Source: Nocardioides currus
GTDB taxonomy: Bacteria > Actinomycetota > Actinomycetes > Propionibacteriales > Nocardioidaceae
Assembly (NCBI RefSeq): GCF_003057875.1
Contig: NZ_PYXZ01000004.1
Coordinates: forward strand, 124,001 to 188,000
Length of the DNA stretch: 64,000 bases
Direction: 5' to 3'
In this document: positions 8,407 to 19,541 of the stretch, in pieces
Numbering within the stretch: position 1 is the stretch's first letter
How the letters are laid out: each line of letters begins with the position of its first letter
Translations under genes and position numbers: made by a program
Notes under the pieces: generated by a model
Seen by the model: the letters and a program-made list of their open reading frames with translations, nothing else
Told to the model about the DNA's origin: nothing
The model's database searches: none

Positions 8407-9767
8407 GCCCGCCGACCCGTCAGCATCGTCCGCGCCTCGCCGACGGTGACGACCGACCCGGTGACGAGCACCGCCCCCGCACCCAGCGCGTCGCCGAACG
8501 CCTGGCCGGCCTCCGCGAGGGCGGCGGCGCGATCGATCGCCTCGGCCAGCCCGGCCACGACCGTGACCCGGTCCTCGCCGAAGACCTCGACGGCAGCACG
8601 GCCCAGCTCGGCGGCGGTCATCGAGCGGTCGCTGGAGTTCTGGGTGCAGATCAGGTGCTCGACGTGGGGCTCGAAGGCCGCGAGCACGCCGTCGGCGTCC
8701 TTGTCCCCCATCACGCCCATGACGCCGATCAGCGGCGAGAAGTTGAAGGAGTCCTCCAGCGCCCGGGCCGTGGCCTCCGCGCCGTGCGGGTTGTGGGCGG
8801 CGTCGAGCAGGATGGTCGGGCTGCGCCGGATGACCTCGAGCCGGCCGGGACTGGTGACCTCGGCGAAGGCGGCCCGCACGAGGTCCTCGTCCAGGGGCGC
8901 GCCGCTGCCGAAGGCCTCCACCGCGGCGAGGGCCACGGCGGCGTTCTGGGCCTGGTGGGCGCCGTACAACGGCAGGAAGATCTCGTCGTAGCGCGCGTGC
9001 AGCCCCTGCAGGCTGACGACCTGCCCACCGATGGCCGGCACGCGCGAGACGACACCGAACTCCATGCCCTCGCGGGCCACCGTGGCGCCGACCTCGACCG
9101 CCCGCTCCAGCAGCACGGCGGCCACGTCGGGCGTCTGCTCGGCGAGGATCGCGAAGCTGCCGGGCTTGATGATGCCGGCCTTCTCGTGGGCGATGACGGC
9201 GGGCGTGTCGCCGAGGTACTTCGCGTGGTCGACGGCGATCGGCAGCACCACGGCGACGTCGGCGTCGGCGACGTTGGTGGCGTCCCAGCTTCCCCCCATG
9301 CCGACCTCGACGACCGCCACGTCGACCGGCGCGTCGGCGAAGGCGGCGTAGGCCATCCCGACGATGGTCTCGAAGAAGGAGAGCGGGTGCTCCTGGTCGG
9401 CGTCGACGAGGTGGGTGAAGGCCGCGACGTCGTTGAAGGCCCGCACGAACCCCTCGTCGTCCAGCGGCTCGCCGTCGATGCTGATCCGCTCGCTCATCCG
9501 CTCGAGGTGGGGGCTGGTGAAGCGGCCCGTGCGCAGGTCGAGCGAGCGCAGCAGCGTCTCGATCATCCGGCTGGTGGACGTCTTGCCGTTGGTCCCTGTC
9601 AGGTGGACCACCCGGAACGAGCGCTGTGGCTCGCCGAGGAGCTCGGTGAACGCGCGGATCCGGTCGAGGCTCGGCTCGAGCTTGGTCTCGGGCCAGCGGG
9701 ACAGCAGGGCGTCCTCGACCTCGTCGAAGGTCTCGGCCGGGCGGGCGTCAGGCGTGTGCTCACTCAT
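8403..9767 (-). CDS. folC: Bifunctional folylpolyglutamate synthase / dihydrofolate synthase
   Basis: Mur-ligase-type enzyme of 454 residues that adds glutamate to dihydropteroate or to tetrahydrofolates in an ATP-dependent reaction. The P-loop appears as HLTGTNGKTSTSRM (about residues 56-69), followed by the F-SPH segment (GRFTSPHLERMSERI) and DAAHNPHGAEAT in the C-terminal domain, all typical of FolC. A TAGACT hexamer (9777-9782) lies nine bases before the ATG, so the leader would be only two or three bases. Coupled downstream to the DUF4233 gene. Confidence 0.96.
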   Translation of the reverse strand: MSEHTPDARPAETFDEVEDALLSRWPETKLEPSLDRIRAFTELLGEPQRSFRVVHLTGTNGKTSTSRMIETLLRSLDLRTGRFTSPHLERMSERISIDGEPLDDEGFVRAFNDVAAFTHLVDADQEHPLSFFETIVGMAYAAFADAPVDVAVVEVGMGGSWDATNVADADVAVVLPIAVDHAKYLGDTPAVIAHEKAGIIKPGSFAILAEQTPDVAAVLLERAVEVGATVAREGMEFGVVSRVPAIGGQVVSLQGLHARYDEIFLPLYGAHQAQNAAVALAAVEAFGSGAPLDEDLVRAAFAEVTSPGRLEVIRRSPTILLDAAHNPHGAEATARALEDSFNFSPLIGVMGVMGDKDADGVLAAFEPHVEHLICTQNSSDRSMTAAELGRAAVEVFGEDRVTVVAGLAEAIDRAAALAEAGQAFGDALGAGAVLVTGSVVTVGEARTMLTGRRA

Positions 9768-9789
9768 CTCGCGCCGAGTCTAGGGGCCC

Positions 9790-10818
9790 TCAGCAGCGGA
9801 CCACCTTTCGCCACGGCCTGACCACCTCCAGCGCCGAGCCGTCGAGCGGGCGCACGCGGAACTGGTCGAGCGCGGCCTCCCACCGCGGGTCGGCGGTGCC
9901 GGTCACGTACATCGCCGAGCCCTGGTCGGCGTACACCAGGCCGTAGCGCTTCATGGCGACGACGATCGCCCGCGCGGCTCCGGTGTAGCGCGAGGTCGGG
10001 AAGGACTTCTTCAGGCGGAAGCGCAGGCCGTAGGCCGGCAGGTCGCGACCGGTGTTGCCGGACGGGCCGCAGTGGCGGGCGGGCCAGGTGTAGGCGGACC
10101 GGGCGTCCGGCAGCGTGAAGCGCAGCGCGTGCGTGATGTGCCCGGTGGCCGCCTCGTCGTAGCTCAGCAGGCCGGGGAGGATCGGCAGCCCCGCGGCGTC
10201 GGCCGACGTCCAGCGAGCGGGGCGCAGCCGGTTGGAGGACAGGTCCCAGCGCGCGGCGGCCGCGGCTCGCCACCCGACCACGGCCCCGGACCCGTCGCGC
10301 ACCCGCTCGGCGGCGTACAGCTCGACCAGGTCGCAGGTCCCGCGGCGTACGGCGATGACGTGCCGGTCCCCCTCGTCGGGATCGGGGTCCGTGGCACTGC
10401 CGCCCTCGATCGCCGCGTCGGCCGGGATGAACACCGGACCCCGGTCGCTCTCGTCGCCGTAGTCCTCGCCGTCGACGCCGAACGACAGCGGCAGCAGGGG
10501 CTGGTCCTCGTCGACGACGTTGACCGGGATGCCGTAGTAGTCCTCGGTGGTGCCGAGGTCGAGGTGAAGCTCGGCGCCGGCGGCCTGCCGGGCGACGATC
10601 GCCTTCGACTGCTTCCAGAGGGGACGCCCGTCGATGCGCCGGTTCCACGGGTTGTCGGCCGGGAACACCGCGCACCCGCCGACCGTGTGGACGCCAGCCC
10701 GCTCAGCGGGCCTGGGAACGGGCCCGGAAACGGGCCTGGCAACAGGCGCCGCCGTGGCGGCCGACAGGCCCGCGGCGAGGAGGGACAGCGTGGTCAGGAG
10801 CAGGGTCGGACGCCGCAC
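9790..10818 (-). CDS. Secreted protein of unknown function
   Basis: Protein of 342 residues with a clean Sec signal peptide (about 1-24, ending ATAAP) and a Pro-rich stretch encoded by a three-copy 12-base repeat. The mature part begins with GGCAVFPADNPWN, followed by a globular domain rich in Asp, Tyr and Trp with scattered cysteines, and ends in WRKVVRC. I do not recognise the domain; similar secreted proteins with an N-terminal FPxDNPWN motif occur in soil bacteria without assigned function. GTG start; TAGGCT ends six bases upstream, implying a leaderless transcript. No partner genes. Confidence 0.72.
   Translation of the reverse strand: MRRPTLLLTTLSLLAAGLSAATAAPVARPVSGPVPRPAERAGVHTVGGCAVFPADNPWNRRIDGRPLWKQSKAIVARQAAGAELHLDLGTTEDYYGIPVNVVDEDQPLLPLSFGVDGEDYGDESDRGPVFIPADAAIEGGSATDPDPDEGDRHVIAVRRGTCDLVELYAAERVRDGSGAVVGWRAAAAARWDLSSNRLRPARWTSADAAGLPILPGLLSYDEAATGHITHALRFTLPDARSAYTWPARHCGPSGNTGRDLPAYGLRFRLKKSFPTSRYTGAARAIVVAMKRYGLVYADQGSAMYVTGTADPRWEAALDQFRVRPLDGSALEVVRPWRKVVRC
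10707..10742. repeat. Three tandem 12-bp repeats inside a secreted-protein gene
   Basis: Consensus CGGGCCYGGNAA occurs at 10707, 10719 and 10731. It encodes the Pro-rich stretch just after the signal peptide (RPVSGPVPRP), so copy number changes in steps of four residues would stay in frame. Confidence 0.7.
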
Positions 10819-10824
10819 GGGCGG

Positions 10825-10830
10825 AGCCTA
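10825..10830 (-). promoter_or_regulatory. -10 element of the secreted-protein gene, leaderless
   Basis: TAGGCT on the minus strand with six bases to the GTG at 10818. Confidence 0.5.
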
Positions 10831-10858
10831 GACCCGCTCGGGCACCACCGGCCGAGCC

Positions 10859-11761
10859 TCAGACGACCCGCAGGTGGGCCATGTCGACGACGGGCCCATA
10901 GCCGAGCGCCTCGTAGATCTTGTTGGAGGTGGGGTTGGCCTGGTCGGTGAACAGGCACATCCGGCTGCCGTCCTCGAGCCCGCCGCGGGTCAGCTCGCCC
11001 ACGACGTGGGAGGCGATGCCGCGACCGCGGTGCTCCCGCGGGGTGAACACCGGTCCGACGCGGGCGACGCCGTAGGACGGCAGGCTGCGACCGGTGAGGT
11101 GCGCGACCTCGCCGGAGGGCAGCTCCCAGAGCCACTGCGAGCCCTCGCGGATCCGCAGCAGCACGCTCTCGAGCGTGTTGTGCTCGCCGCTGTCCGGGTC
11201 GGGCTCGCGACCCGCCTGCTCGTCGGCCTCGACATGGAAGCGGGTGAACCAGTCGAGCACCAGCGCCGCGTCCTCCTCCGTGGCCTGCCGCAGGCGACCG
11301 GGCGGCGCGGCCGGGACCGTGACCTCGCGCGCCTCCCAGAGCCGGATGTGGTGGTCGACCTCCACCTCACCGCCCGCCAGCCGCGCGGTCTCGTCGGCCA
11401 GCACCTGCACGGCCGGCAGCGCGCCGTTGGCCCCGCCGAGGTGCTCGCCGCGCTGGTGCAACGCGACGGCCAGCGCCCGGGCCACCTCGTCGTCCATGGG
11501 CAGGCAGAAGGTCGGGTAGGGCTTGAACGGCGCGGTCCGCATGGCCGCACTCACCACGTCTCCCGCGTCGTCGCGGACCACGACCCACCACCGCTCGAAC
11601 GGCGCGCCCACCTCGGCCCACGAGTCGATGCCGTCGGCGACCTCGCGGGCCGTGCGCTCACTCACCCCGGCGATCACGGTGCCCAGCACCGGGTCGGCGG
11701 CGAGCAGGTCACCGGCCGCGTCGAGGAACGCGGTGGGGTCGGCGAAGAACTCGAGCTGCAT
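10859..11761 (-). CDS. GNAT-family N-acetyltransferase
   Basis: Protein of 300 residues with two parts: an N-terminal domain of GNAT-like fold (about 1-135) and a C-terminal GNAT domain with the acetyl-CoA loop EHRGRGIASHVV and the NxxSNKIYEALGY tail typical of the family. The acceptor cannot be predicted. It is divergent from valS across a 76-base gap that holds two back-to-back leaderless promoters; its own hexamer is TAGCGT six bases before the ATG. Confidence 0.82.
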   Translation of the reverse strand: MQLEFFADPTAFLDAAGDLLAADPVLGTVIAGVSERTAREVADGIDSWAEVGAPFERWWVVVRDDAGDVVSAAMRTAPFKPYPTFCLPMDDEVARALAVALHQRGEHLGGANGALPAVQVLADETARLAGGEVEVDHHIRLWEAREVTVPAAPPGRLRQATEEDAALVLDWFTRFHVEADEQAGREPDPDSGEHNTLESVLLRIREGSQWLWELPSGEVAHLTGRSLPSYGVARVGPVFTPREHRGRGIASHVVGELTRGGLEDGSRMCLFTDQANPTSNKIYEALGYGPVVDMAHLRVV

Positions 11762-11767
11762 GCCGGC

Positions 11768-11773
11768 ACGCTA
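11768..11773 (-). promoter_or_regulatory. -10 element of the GNAT gene, leaderless
   Basis: TAGCGT on the minus strand, six bases before the ATG at 11761. It is one half of a divergent promoter pair with valS. Confidence 0.5.
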
Positions 11774-11825
11774 TGCGCGAGACGCAGGAGGTGGAACTCG
11801 TTTTCGCAGGTCGGAGCGCCGCTCC

Positions 11826-11831
11826 TAGACT
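11826..11831 (+). promoter_or_regulatory. -10 element of valS, leaderless
   Basis: TAGACT followed by six bases and the valS ATG at 11838. There is no room for a T-box leader, so charging-dependent leader control is not expected here. Confidence 0.6.
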
Positions 11832-11837
11832 GCCCGC

Positions 11838-14459
11838 ATGACTGACACGACCCTCGAGCCCGAGTCCACGACGACGCCCGCACCGCGCGCCGTCGTCGTA
11901 CCCGACAAGGCCGTGCTCGAAGGACTCGAGGCCACGTGGGCGGAGCGCTGGAAGGCCGACGGCACCTACCGCTTCGACCGGTCGGCCGCGCGCGCCGACG
12001 TCTACTCCATCGACACACCGCCCCCCACGGTGAGCGGCAGCCTGCACGTCGGGCACGTCTTCTCCTACACCCACACCGACCTGATCGCGCGCTACCAGCG
12101 GATGAACGGCAAGCACGTCTTCTACCCGATGGGCTGGGACGACAACGGCCTGCCGACCGAGCGCCGCGTGCAGAACTACTACGGCGTCCGGTGCGACCCG
12201 ACGCTGCCGTACGACGCCGACTTCACGCCGCCGGAGAAGCCTGACCCCAAGAAGCAGGTCCCGATCAGCCGGCCGAACTTCATCGAGCTGTGCGAGGCGC
12301 TGGTCGAGGAGGACGAAAAGGTCTTCGAGTCGCTGTGGCGCACGCTCGGCCTCAGCGTCGACTGGGACGAGAACTACACGACGATCGGCGCCAAGTCGCA
12401 GAAGGTCAGCCAGACCGCGTTCCTGCGCAACTTCGCCCGCGGGGAGGCCTACCTCCAGGAGGCGCCGACCCTGTGGGACGTCACCTTCCAGACGGCCGTC
12501 GCGCAGGCCGAGCTGGAGGCGCGCGACTACCCCGGCGCCTACCACCGGGTCGCCTTCCACCGGCCCGACGGCACGCCGGTCCACATCGAGACCACCCGTC
12601 CCGAGCTGATCCCGTCCGTCGTGGCGCTGATCGCCCACCCCGACGACGAGCGCTACCAGGAGCTCTTCGGCACCACCGTGACCAGCCCGGTCTTCGGGGT
12701 CGAGGTCCCGGTCCTCGCCCACCCGGCCGCCGAGCCCGACAAGGGCGCCGGCATCGCGATGTGCTGCACCTTCGGTGACCTCACCGACGTCATGTGGTGG
12801 CGCGAGCTCAACCTGCCGGTCCGCACCCTGATCGGCCGCGACGGCCGGATGCTGCGCGAGACGCCCGAGTGGCTCTCGAGCGAGGCCGGCGTTGCGGCGT
12901 ACGAGGAGCTCAAGGGCAAGACGACCTTCAGCGCCCGCGAGGCCGTCGTCGCCGCGCTGCGCGAGTCGGGCGACCTCGACGGCGAGCCGAAGGCGACCCA
13001 GCGGATGGCGAACTTCTACGAGAAGGGCGACAAGCCGCTCGAGATCGTCGCCACCCGTCAGTGGTACATCCGCAACGGCGGTCGCGAGGCCGAGGTCCGC
13101 GCCGAGATGCTCGAGCGTGCCGGCGAGGTCACCTGGATCCCGGCTCACATGAAGCACCGCTACGACAACTGGGTCGGTGGCCTCAACGGCGACTGGCTGA
13201 TCTCGCGGCAGCGGTTCTTCGGGATCCCGTTCCCCGTCTGGTATCCCCTCGACGAGGCCGGCGACCCCGACTACGACCACCCGCTGCTGCCCCGCGAGGA
13301 CGCACTGCCGATCGACCCGTCGACGCAGGCGCCCGAGGGCTACGACGAGGAGCAGCGCGGCAAGCCCGGCGGCTTCATGGGCGACCCCGACGTGATGGAC
13401 ACCTGGGCGACGTCCTCGCTCAGCCCGCAGATCGCCGGCGGCTGGCTGACCGACGAGGACCTCTTCGAGCGGGTCTTCCCCTACGACCTGTGCACCCACG
13501 CCCACGACATCATCCGCACCTGGCTGTTCAGCCGGGTGGTGCGCGCGCACTTCGAGCAGCACACCGCGCCGTGGCACACCGCCATGATCTCCGGCTTCAT
13601 CGTCGACCCCGACCGCAAGAAGATGTCGAAGTCGAAGGGCAACGTGGTCGTCCCGACCGAGATCCTCGACAAGTACGGCGCCGACGCGGTCCGCTGGCGG
13701 GCCGCGCTGGGTCGCCCCGGCCTCGACTCCCCCTTCGACGAGTCGCAGATGAAGGTCGGGCGCCGACTGGCGATGAAGGTCCTCAACGCCTCGAAGTTCG
13801 TCCTGGGCAACGTCGGGGCCACCTCCCTCGACCACTTCGCCGTCAGCGCGCCGATCGACTGCGCCCTGCTCGGTCGTCTCGAGGTCGTGGTCCGTCGCGC
13901 CAGCGAGGCGTTCGAGGCCTACGACTACACCACCGCGCTCGAGGTCACCGAGAAGTTCTTCTGGGAGTTCTGCGACGACTACCTCGAGCTGGTCAAGGAG
14001 CGTGCGTACGACGAGGACGGCGGCTCGGCGACGGATTCGGCCAAGGCCGCCCTGGCCATCGCGCTGCACGTCCAGCTCCGGCTGCTCGCGCCGTTCCTGC
14101 CCTACGTGACCGAGGAGGTGTGGTCGTGGTGGCAGGACGGCTCGATCCACCACGCCGCCTGGCCGACGTCCGCCGACCTCGGCTCGGCCGCCGCGGCCGA
14201 CCCGTCCGCCGTCTCGGCCGTCGCCGCCGCCCTGATCGGCGTCCGCGGCGCCAAGTCCAAGGCCAAGGTGTCGATGAAGGCCGAGCTCTCACGCGTGGAG
14301 ATCACCGGTCCGGCGGCCCTCGTGGCCGGTGTCGAGTCCGCCGCCGACGACCTGCGGCGCGCGGGCAAGATCACCGGCGACCTGGTCTTCACCACCGACG
14401 AGTCGGCGCAGGAGATCTCGGTCGCGGCCGAGCTGGCCGAGGTGCCCGCCGCGGAGTGA
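11838..14459 (+). CDS. valS: Valine--tRNA ligase
   Basis: Class I aminoacyl-tRNA synthetase of 873 residues that charges tRNA-Val and edits misactivated Thr. The HIGH-type motif is HVGH (70-73) and the KMSKS loop is KMSKSKGN (595-602). The editing (CP1) domain lies between them, with THE-type region around [10 protein letters not shown]. The anticodon-binding domain follows, and the C-terminal segment is Ala/Lys/Glu-rich. Starts ATG after a leaderless promoter. From memory valS lies beside folC and clpX in Streptomyces as well. Convergent with the PT-repeat membrane protein. Confidence 0.97.
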   Translation: MTDTTLEPESTTTPAPRAVVVPDKAVLEGLEATWAERWKADGTYRFDRSAARADVYSIDTPPPTVSGSLHVGHVFSYTHTDLIARYQRMNGKHVFYPMGWDDNGLPTERRVQNYYGVRCDPTLPYDADFTPPEKPDPKKQVPISRPNFIELCEALVEEDEKVFESLWRTLGLSVDWDENYTTIGAKSQKVSQTAFLRNFARGEAYLQEAPTLWDVTFQTAVAQAELEARDYPGAYHRVAFHRPDGTPVHIETTRPELIPSVVALIAHPDDERYQELFGTTVTSPVFGVEVPVLAHPAAEPDKGAGIAMCCTFGDLTDVMWWRELNLPVRTLIGRDGRMLRETPEWLSSEAGVAAYEELKGKTTFSAREAVVAALRESGDLDGEPKATQRMANFYEKGDKPLEIVATRQWYIRNGGREAEVRAEMLERAGEVTWIPAHMKHRYDNWVGGLNGDWLISRQRFFGIPFPVWYPLDEAGDPDYDHPLLPREDALPIDPSTQAPEGYDEEQRGKPGGFMGDPDVMDTWATSSLSPQIAGGWLTDEDLFERVFPYDLCTHAHDIIRTWLFSRVVRAHFEQHTAPWHTAMISGFIVDPDRKKMSKSKGNVVVPTEILDKYGADAVRWRAALGRPGLDSPFDESQMKVGRRLAMKVLNASKFVLGNVGATSLDHFAVSAPIDCALLGRLEVVVRRASEAFEAYDYTTALEVTEKFFWEFCDDYLELVKERAYDEDGGSATDSAKAALAIALHVQLRLLAPFLPYVTEEVWSWWQDGSIHHAAWPTSADLGSAAAADPSAVSAVAAALIGVRGAKSKAKVSMKAELSRVEITGPAALVAGVESAADDLRRAGKITGDLVFTTDESAQEISVAAELAEVPAAE

Positions 14460-14476
14460 CCTCAGGCTGACCGGGT

Positions 14477-14495
14477 GCCGTCCCGCGCGGGCGGC
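14477..14495. terminator. Possible hairpin between convergent valS and PT-repeat gene
   Basis: GCCGTCCCGC faces GCGGGCGGC with one bulged T and almost no loop, 17 bases after the valS stop. Weak because no T-tract follows. Confidence 0.3.
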
Positions 14496-14515
14496 AGACC
14501 GGTGGGCGGCCTGCG

Positions 14516-15394
14516 TCAGTCGTGGTCGGGGTCGCCGGCGTCACCGGTGTCGCCGACCGGCTCGCTGCTGACGGTCGGGCTGCTGGTGGGCGTGCCTGTC
14601 GGGTTGCCCGTGCCGTTGGGCGACTCGTCCGGGGAGCCCGTGGGCGACGCGGTCGGCAGCACGGTCGGGAGGCCGGTCGGCTCCGTCGTGGGCGTCTCGG
14701 TCGGCGTCGGGGTCGGGGTCGGGGTGGGCGTCGGGGTGGGCGTGGGGGTCGGCGCCGGCGTCGGGGTGGGCGACGAGGTCGGCGTCGGGGTCGGCGTCTG
14801 CGTGACGACCGTGCCGGGGTCCTGCTCGTTCTTGACGGCCTCGTCGACGGCCTTCTGCGCCGCCTTCGCCGCCGCGACGGCCTTGTCGGCGTTCTTCGCG
14901 GCTTTCACAGCCGCCTCCTGCGCCGCCGCCGCGTCCTCGGGCGGCGCGGACGCCGCGATCTGGGCGGCCTTGGCGGCGGCCTTGACCGCCTTCTGGGCGG
15001 CCTTGGCGGCGGCACGGGCCTTGTCGCGGAGCTCGTCGGTCGTGGGCTGCGCGCCCTCGCTGCCGGTGGTCTGCCCCGCGGTGGGCACGGTGGTCACCGG
15101 GGTGGTCGGCGTCGGCTGGCCGGTCGACGTCGTGGGCGTGCCGGGCGCGGTCGAGGGGTCCTCGGTGGCCGGCTGGCCGCTCGCATCGGTGGTCGGAGCC
15201 TCGGTCGTCGTGGGTGCGACACCGGGACCGGGGTCGGTCAGGGTGCCGGTCGGCTCGTCGCCGGCGGAGACGTCGGCCCCACCGCTGCCAAACCAGGGCA
15301 TGGCGTCGCTGCGGATCCCATGGCCCAGCAGGACGGCGCACAGGATCGAGACCAGGACGAACGCCACCAGCGGACGCCTGTGCTCTGTGCTCAC
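14516..15394 (-). CDS. Membrane-anchored Ala/Lys-helix and PT-repeat surface protein
   Basis: Protein of 292 residues, function unknown. One N-terminal membrane anchor (about 8-25, [17 protein letters not shown]), a Thr/Pro/Ser-rich stalk, an Ala/Lys-rich segment predicted as long helix (about 120-195, repeats such as [17 protein letters not shown]), then a PT dipeptide tract and an acidic end. This resembles a wall-spanning spacer with a helical rod. The GTG at 15394 is chosen because GGAGAGGGG lies about six bases upstream; the frame is open for 25 codons further up but without a good start. Convergent with valS. Confidence 0.7.
   Translation of the reverse strand: MSTEHRRPLVAFVLVSILCAVLLGHGIRSDAMPWFGSGGADVSAGDEPTGTLTDPGPGVAPTTTEAPTTDASGQPATEDPSTAPGTPTTSTGQPTPTTPVTTVPTAGQTTGSEGAQPTTDELRDKARAAAKAAQKAVKAAAKAAQIAASAPPEDAAAAQEAAVKAAKNADKAVAAAKAAQKAVDEAVKNEQDPGTVVTQTPTPTPTSSPTPTPAPTPTPTPTPTPTPTPTPTETPTTEPTGLPTVLPTASPTGSPDESPNGTGNPTGTPTSSPTVSSEPVGDTGDAGDPDHD
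14690..14802. repeat. Low-complexity PT-coding tract
   Basis: Repeated GTCGGNGT hexamer-like units (GTCGGG, GTGGGC on the plus strand) encode a Pro-Thr dipeptide tract on the minus strand. Such tracts are prone to length change by slippage in steps of two residues. Confidence 0.7.
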
Positions 15395-15489
15395 CCGAGA
15401 CCCCTCTCCATCTGTGCGGTCCCACCCAGTCTGACGCGCTTTGTCGCCAACATCGTCCGATCGGGTCACAAATGGCTAGAAAGGACTAC

Positions 15490-15519
15490 GTCCCGCATCC
15501 CCCGATCGGGTGGCGGGAC
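15490..15519. terminator. Hairpin terminator after clpX
   Basis: Outer stem GTCCCGC (15490-15496) with GCGGGAC (15513-15519) encloses an inner palindrome CCCGATCGGG (15501-15510). It lies 20 bases past the clpX stop on the minus strand; no T-tract, as usual in actinobacteria. Confidence 0.6.
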
Positions 15520-15539
15520 GTGTCGCAGGCCACGACGCC

Positions 15540-16823
<1,284 letters not shown>

Positions 16824-16954
16824 GGGTTGATCCTCCGGTCCTGCCGGGTCGGGGCCCCGGCCTTACGAGCTGCCTTGCAAACTCCCTGACGGTACCCCGT
16901 GCCGACCCCCGCCGGGGGCCGGACACGAGGCATGTTGACTCCATGATGCGCGAG

Positions 16955-17566
16955 CTACCTCGTGAGGGCGGGCGCGGCCTTGCGGGACTCGAGGACCGCG
17001 TCGATCAGGCCGTACTCGACCGCCTGCTCGGAGGTGAGGATCTTGTCGCGCTCGATGTCGCGGCTGACCTCCTCGACGTCCTTGCCGCTGTGGTCGGAGA
17101 GCATCTTCTCCAGCAGCTCGCGCATCCGGATGATCTCGTTGGCCTGGATCTCGAGGTCGGAGATCTGGCCGCCCGTGCCCTCGGTGTAGGGCTGGTGGAT
17201 CAGGATCCGGCTGTTGGGCAGCGCGAGACGCTTGCCCGGCGCGCCGGCCGCGAGCAGGACGGCGGCGGCGGAGGCGGCCTGGCCCAGGCACACGGTCTGC
17301 ACGTCCGGCTTGATGAAGCGCATCGTGTCGTAGATCGCGGTCAGGGCCGTGAACGAGCCGCCGGGGCTGTTGATGTAGATGCTGATGTCCTGGTCGGGGT
17401 TCATGGACTCCAGGGACAGCAGCTGGGCCATCACCGCGTTGGCGATGTCGTCGCTGATCGGGGTGCCGAGGAAGATGATGCGGTCCTCGAACAGCTTGGT
17501 GTAGGGGTCGATGCGGCGGACGCCGTAGGACGTGCGCTCTTCCCACTGCGGGATGTAGTAGTTCAT
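16955..17566 (-). CDS. clpP2: ATP-dependent Clp protease proteolytic subunit ClpP2
   Basis: Serine peptidase subunit of 203 residues. In actinobacteria ClpP1 and ClpP2 form a mixed tetradecamer that works with ClpX or ClpC1. The triad is visible as Ser in [11 protein letters not shown], His in ILIHQP and Asp in DIERDK. The N-terminus ([10 protein letters not shown]) has the ClpP2 pattern. It starts three bases after the clpP1 stop, giving a tightly coupled pair. Confidence 0.95.
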   Translation of the reverse strand: MNYYIPQWEERTSYGVRRIDPYTKLFEDRIIFLGTPISDDIANAVMAQLLSLESMNPDQDISIYINSPGGSFTALTAIYDTMRFIKPDVQTVCLGQAASAAAVLLAAGAPGKRLALPNSRILIHQPYTEGTGGQISDLEIQANEIIRMRELLEKMLSDHSGKDVEEVSRDIERDKILTSEQAVEYGLIDAVLESRKAAPALTR

Positions 17567-17569
17567 CGC

Positions 17570-18211
17570 TCAGTCCTTCGTGTGGGCGGGGCGGCCCTCG
17601 TCGGCGGCCTCACGCGAGTTGGTGATGACCTTGTCGATCAGGCCGTACTCCAGCGCCTGGGACGGGGTGAACCACCGGTCCCGGTCGGAGTCGCGCTCGA
17701 TCTCCTCGATCGTGCGGCCGGTGTGGTGGGCGATGAGCTCGCCGAGCTGCTTCTTCAGCAGGAGGCTCTGCTGGGCCTGGATCTTGATGTCGGAGGCCGA
17801 GCCGCCGATCCCGCCCGAGGGCTGGTGCATCATGATCCGCGCGTGCGGGAGGGCGTAGCGCTTGCCCGTGGTGCCGGCGCACAGCAGGAACTGGCCCATC
17901 GAGGCGGCCAGGCCCATGCCGACCGTCGCCACGTCGTTGGGGATGTAGTTCATGGTGTCGTAGATCGCCATGCCGGCGTCGACGGAGCCACCGGGGCTGT
18001 TGATGTGCAGGAAGATGTCGGCATCGGGATCCTCGGCCGAGAGCAGCAGCAGCTGGGCGCAGATCGCGTTGGCGTTCTGGTCGCGGACCTCGGAGCCGAG
18101 GAACACGATCCGCTCGCGGAGCAAGCGCTGGTAGATGTGGTCGTCGAGGCCGTAGGCCGCCATGCCACCGTTCATCTCGGGCGAGAGTGCTGGGCTGGAG
18201 TTCTGGTTCAC
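17570..18211 (-). CDS. clpP1: ATP-dependent Clp protease proteolytic subunit ClpP1
   Basis: Serine peptidase subunit of 213 residues from the GTG at 18211. Triad: Ser in [11 protein letters not shown], His in IMMHQPSGG, Asp in ERDSDRD. The start is chosen because TAGTGT ends seven bases upstream, a leaderless pattern; an ATG at 18175 is an alternative and would remove 12 residues of a likely propeptide. A ClgR-like box lies about 55 bases upstream of the start. Cotranscribed with clpP2. Confidence 0.93.
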   Translation of the reverse strand: MNQNSSPALSPEMNGGMAAYGLDDHIYQRLLRERIVFLGSEVRDQNANAICAQLLLLSAEDPDADIFLHINSPGGSVDAGMAIYDTMNYIPNDVATVGMGLAASMGQFLLCAGTTGKRYALPHARIMMHQPSGGIGGSASDIKIQAQQSLLLKKQLGELIAHHTGRTIEEIERDSDRDRWFTPSQALEYGLIDKVITNSREAADEGRPAHTKD

Positions 18212-18218
18212 GCGAGCG

Positions 18219-18224
18219 ACACTA
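18219..18224 (-). promoter_or_regulatory. -10 element of clpP1, leaderless
   Basis: TAGTGT on the minus strand with seven bases to the GTG at 18211. Confidence 0.55.
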
Positions 18225-18262
18225 GCCCGAAGCAGGGACAGTTCCACGCGTAATCCACCCCT

Positions 18263-18276
18263 GTTCGCCCACAGCG
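18263..18276. promoter_or_regulatory. ClgR-like operator upstream of clpP1
   Basis: GTTCGCCCACAGCG contains CGC-N5-GCG, the core I recall for ClgR, the actinobacterial activator of clp genes. It lies about 40 bases upstream of the clpP1 -10 hexamer, a sensible position for an activator. In a GC-rich genome this short pattern can arise by chance. Confidence 0.45.
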
Positions 18277-18311
18277 CACAGCGCGTCGGCCGGGCCCGTC
18301 CGGCACCGGTC

Positions 18312-19466
18312 TCAGGCCAGCCACCTCGTCAGGGCGGCACCGACCCGGGCGTCGTTGAGGAGGTCGAAGTGGTGGCCGCGCAGGTGCAGCACCTCGGCCC
18401 CCGGGAACAGGTCGCGACCGCGCCGGTCCCGCCCCAGCGCCGAGTCGCGGCGCACCAGAAGGTCGCCGAGGAACGCGCCCGCCGGGTGCCGGGCCGAGGT
18501 GGTCACGGTCGCCGAGACGAGTGCGTAGCGGGCGTGCGGCAACGCCGCGACGTCCTCGTCGAGCCCCTCGATCAGGTCGTCGACTCCCGCCGAGCGCTGG
18601 TCGAGGACCCGCCCGAAGCCAGCCACCTCGGGGACGCGGGCGAGCAGGCCGCTGCCGTGCCTGACCGCTCGGGCGAGCGGCGCGCCCAGGTGCGGCGTGC
18701 CGAGCGTGACGACCACGCCGACGCGGTCGCGCCAGGTCCACTCCCCCTGCACGGCCGAGGCCGCCCGGATCACGAGGCCGCCCATCGAGTGGCCGACCAG
18801 AGCCACCTCGTCGACCTCGGTGGGCCAGAGCGCGACGAGCCGTTCGAGGAGCGCCGCGAGGGCGGCGCCGTTGGCGCGCACCGGCAGGCCCGTGTTGAGC
18901 CGGAGCAGCACCGGCGTCCACCCCCGCTCGGCCAGCTCCTCGGCGTACGTCGTCCCGCGGCGTGCCCTGCCCCGCTGCCAGGACACCTCGTCCTCGCACA
19001 GCCCGTGCACGAGCACCACGACCCGTCCGGTCGCGGTGGGGTACGCCGCCGCGAGCCCCTCGGAGGTCAGCGGCACGTCGCGTCCGACCACCCGGGCGGC
19101 CATCCGGGTCGCCAGGCGGGGTCGTTCGCGCTCGAGCCGGTCGCCGACGAGCCCGTTGGCGGCCGAGGTCAGGAACCGGCTCCGCGGGCCGGACCCCAGC
19201 GCCGGGCCGAGGTCGCTGCCGGCCGCCAGCCCGACACCGGCTCCCCGGACCGAGAGCCCGATCCCGGCGTACACCGAGCGCGCGATCGTCCGGTGGCCGC
19301 GTCCGGCGACCACCGCGGTCGGCCCCAGGGGTCCGTCGAGCAGGCCGTGCACGCGGTCGACCCAGGCGAGGTGGGTGTCGCGAGCCGTGTCGACGACGAC
19401 CTCGTCCACCACCTGGGCGAGCAGGGAGAGGGCGTCGAGGAGCGTCGGCTCCGTGCGCGTGGTCAT
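18312..19466 (-). CDS. Alpha/beta hydrolase, esterase/lipase-like
   Basis: Protein of 384 residues. N-terminal helical region (about 1-140), then an alpha/beta-hydrolase domain with oxyanion strand [12 protein letters not shown], nucleophile elbow GHSMGG (Ser) and a C-terminal His in [11 protein letters not shown]. No signal peptide, so probably cytoplasmic. The ATG at 19466 follows TAGGCT by six bases (leaderless). It is divergent from another alpha/beta hydrolase across 75 bases. Substrate unknown. Confidence 0.83.
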   Translation of the reverse strand: MTTRTEPTLLDALSLLAQVVDEVVVDTARDTHLAWVDRVHGLLDGPLGPTAVVAGRGHRTIARSVYAGIGLSVRGAGVGLAAGSDLGPALGSGPRSRFLTSAANGLVGDRLERERPRLATRMAARVVGRDVPLTSEGLAAAYPTATGRVVVLVHGLCEDEVSWQRGRARRGTTYAEELAERGWTPVLLRLNTGLPVRANGAALAALLERLVALWPTEVDEVALVGHSMGGLVIRAASAVQGEWTWRDRVGVVVTLGTPHLGAPLARAVRHGSGLLARVPEVAGFGRVLDQRSAGVDDLIEGLDEDVAALPHARYALVSATVTTSARHPAGAFLGDLLVRRDSALGRDRRGRDLFPGAEVLHLRGHHFDLLNDARVGAALTRWLA

Positions 19467-19472
19467 GGCGCG

Positions 19473-19478
19473 AGCCTA
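19473..19478 (-). promoter_or_regulatory. -10 element of the minus-strand hydrolase, leaderless
   Basis: TAGGCT on the minus strand, six bases before the ATG at 19466. Confidence 0.5.
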
Positions 19479-19529
19479 GCCAGTTCGGTGAACACCCGTG
19501 CACTGTGCGGTCCGAGAGGAGCGGGACAG

Positions 19530-19535
19530 TACGGT
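19530..19535 (+). promoter_or_regulatory. -10 element of the plus-strand hydrolase, leaderless
   Basis: TACGGT followed by six bases and the ATG at 19542. With the element at 19473 it forms a divergent pair of leaderless promoters in 75 bases. Confidence 0.5.
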
Positions 19536-19541
19536 CTCGCC

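Noticed and set aside
11762..11837. T-box leader for valS
   Set aside because: The gap to the divergent gene is 76 bases and the -10 hexamer leaves no leader; no specifier or T-box sequence is visible.
15395..15469. A 25-residue N-terminal extension of the PT-repeat membrane protein
   Set aside because: The GTG at 15394 has a good ribosome-binding site and puts the membrane span at the normal position; the extension lacks both.
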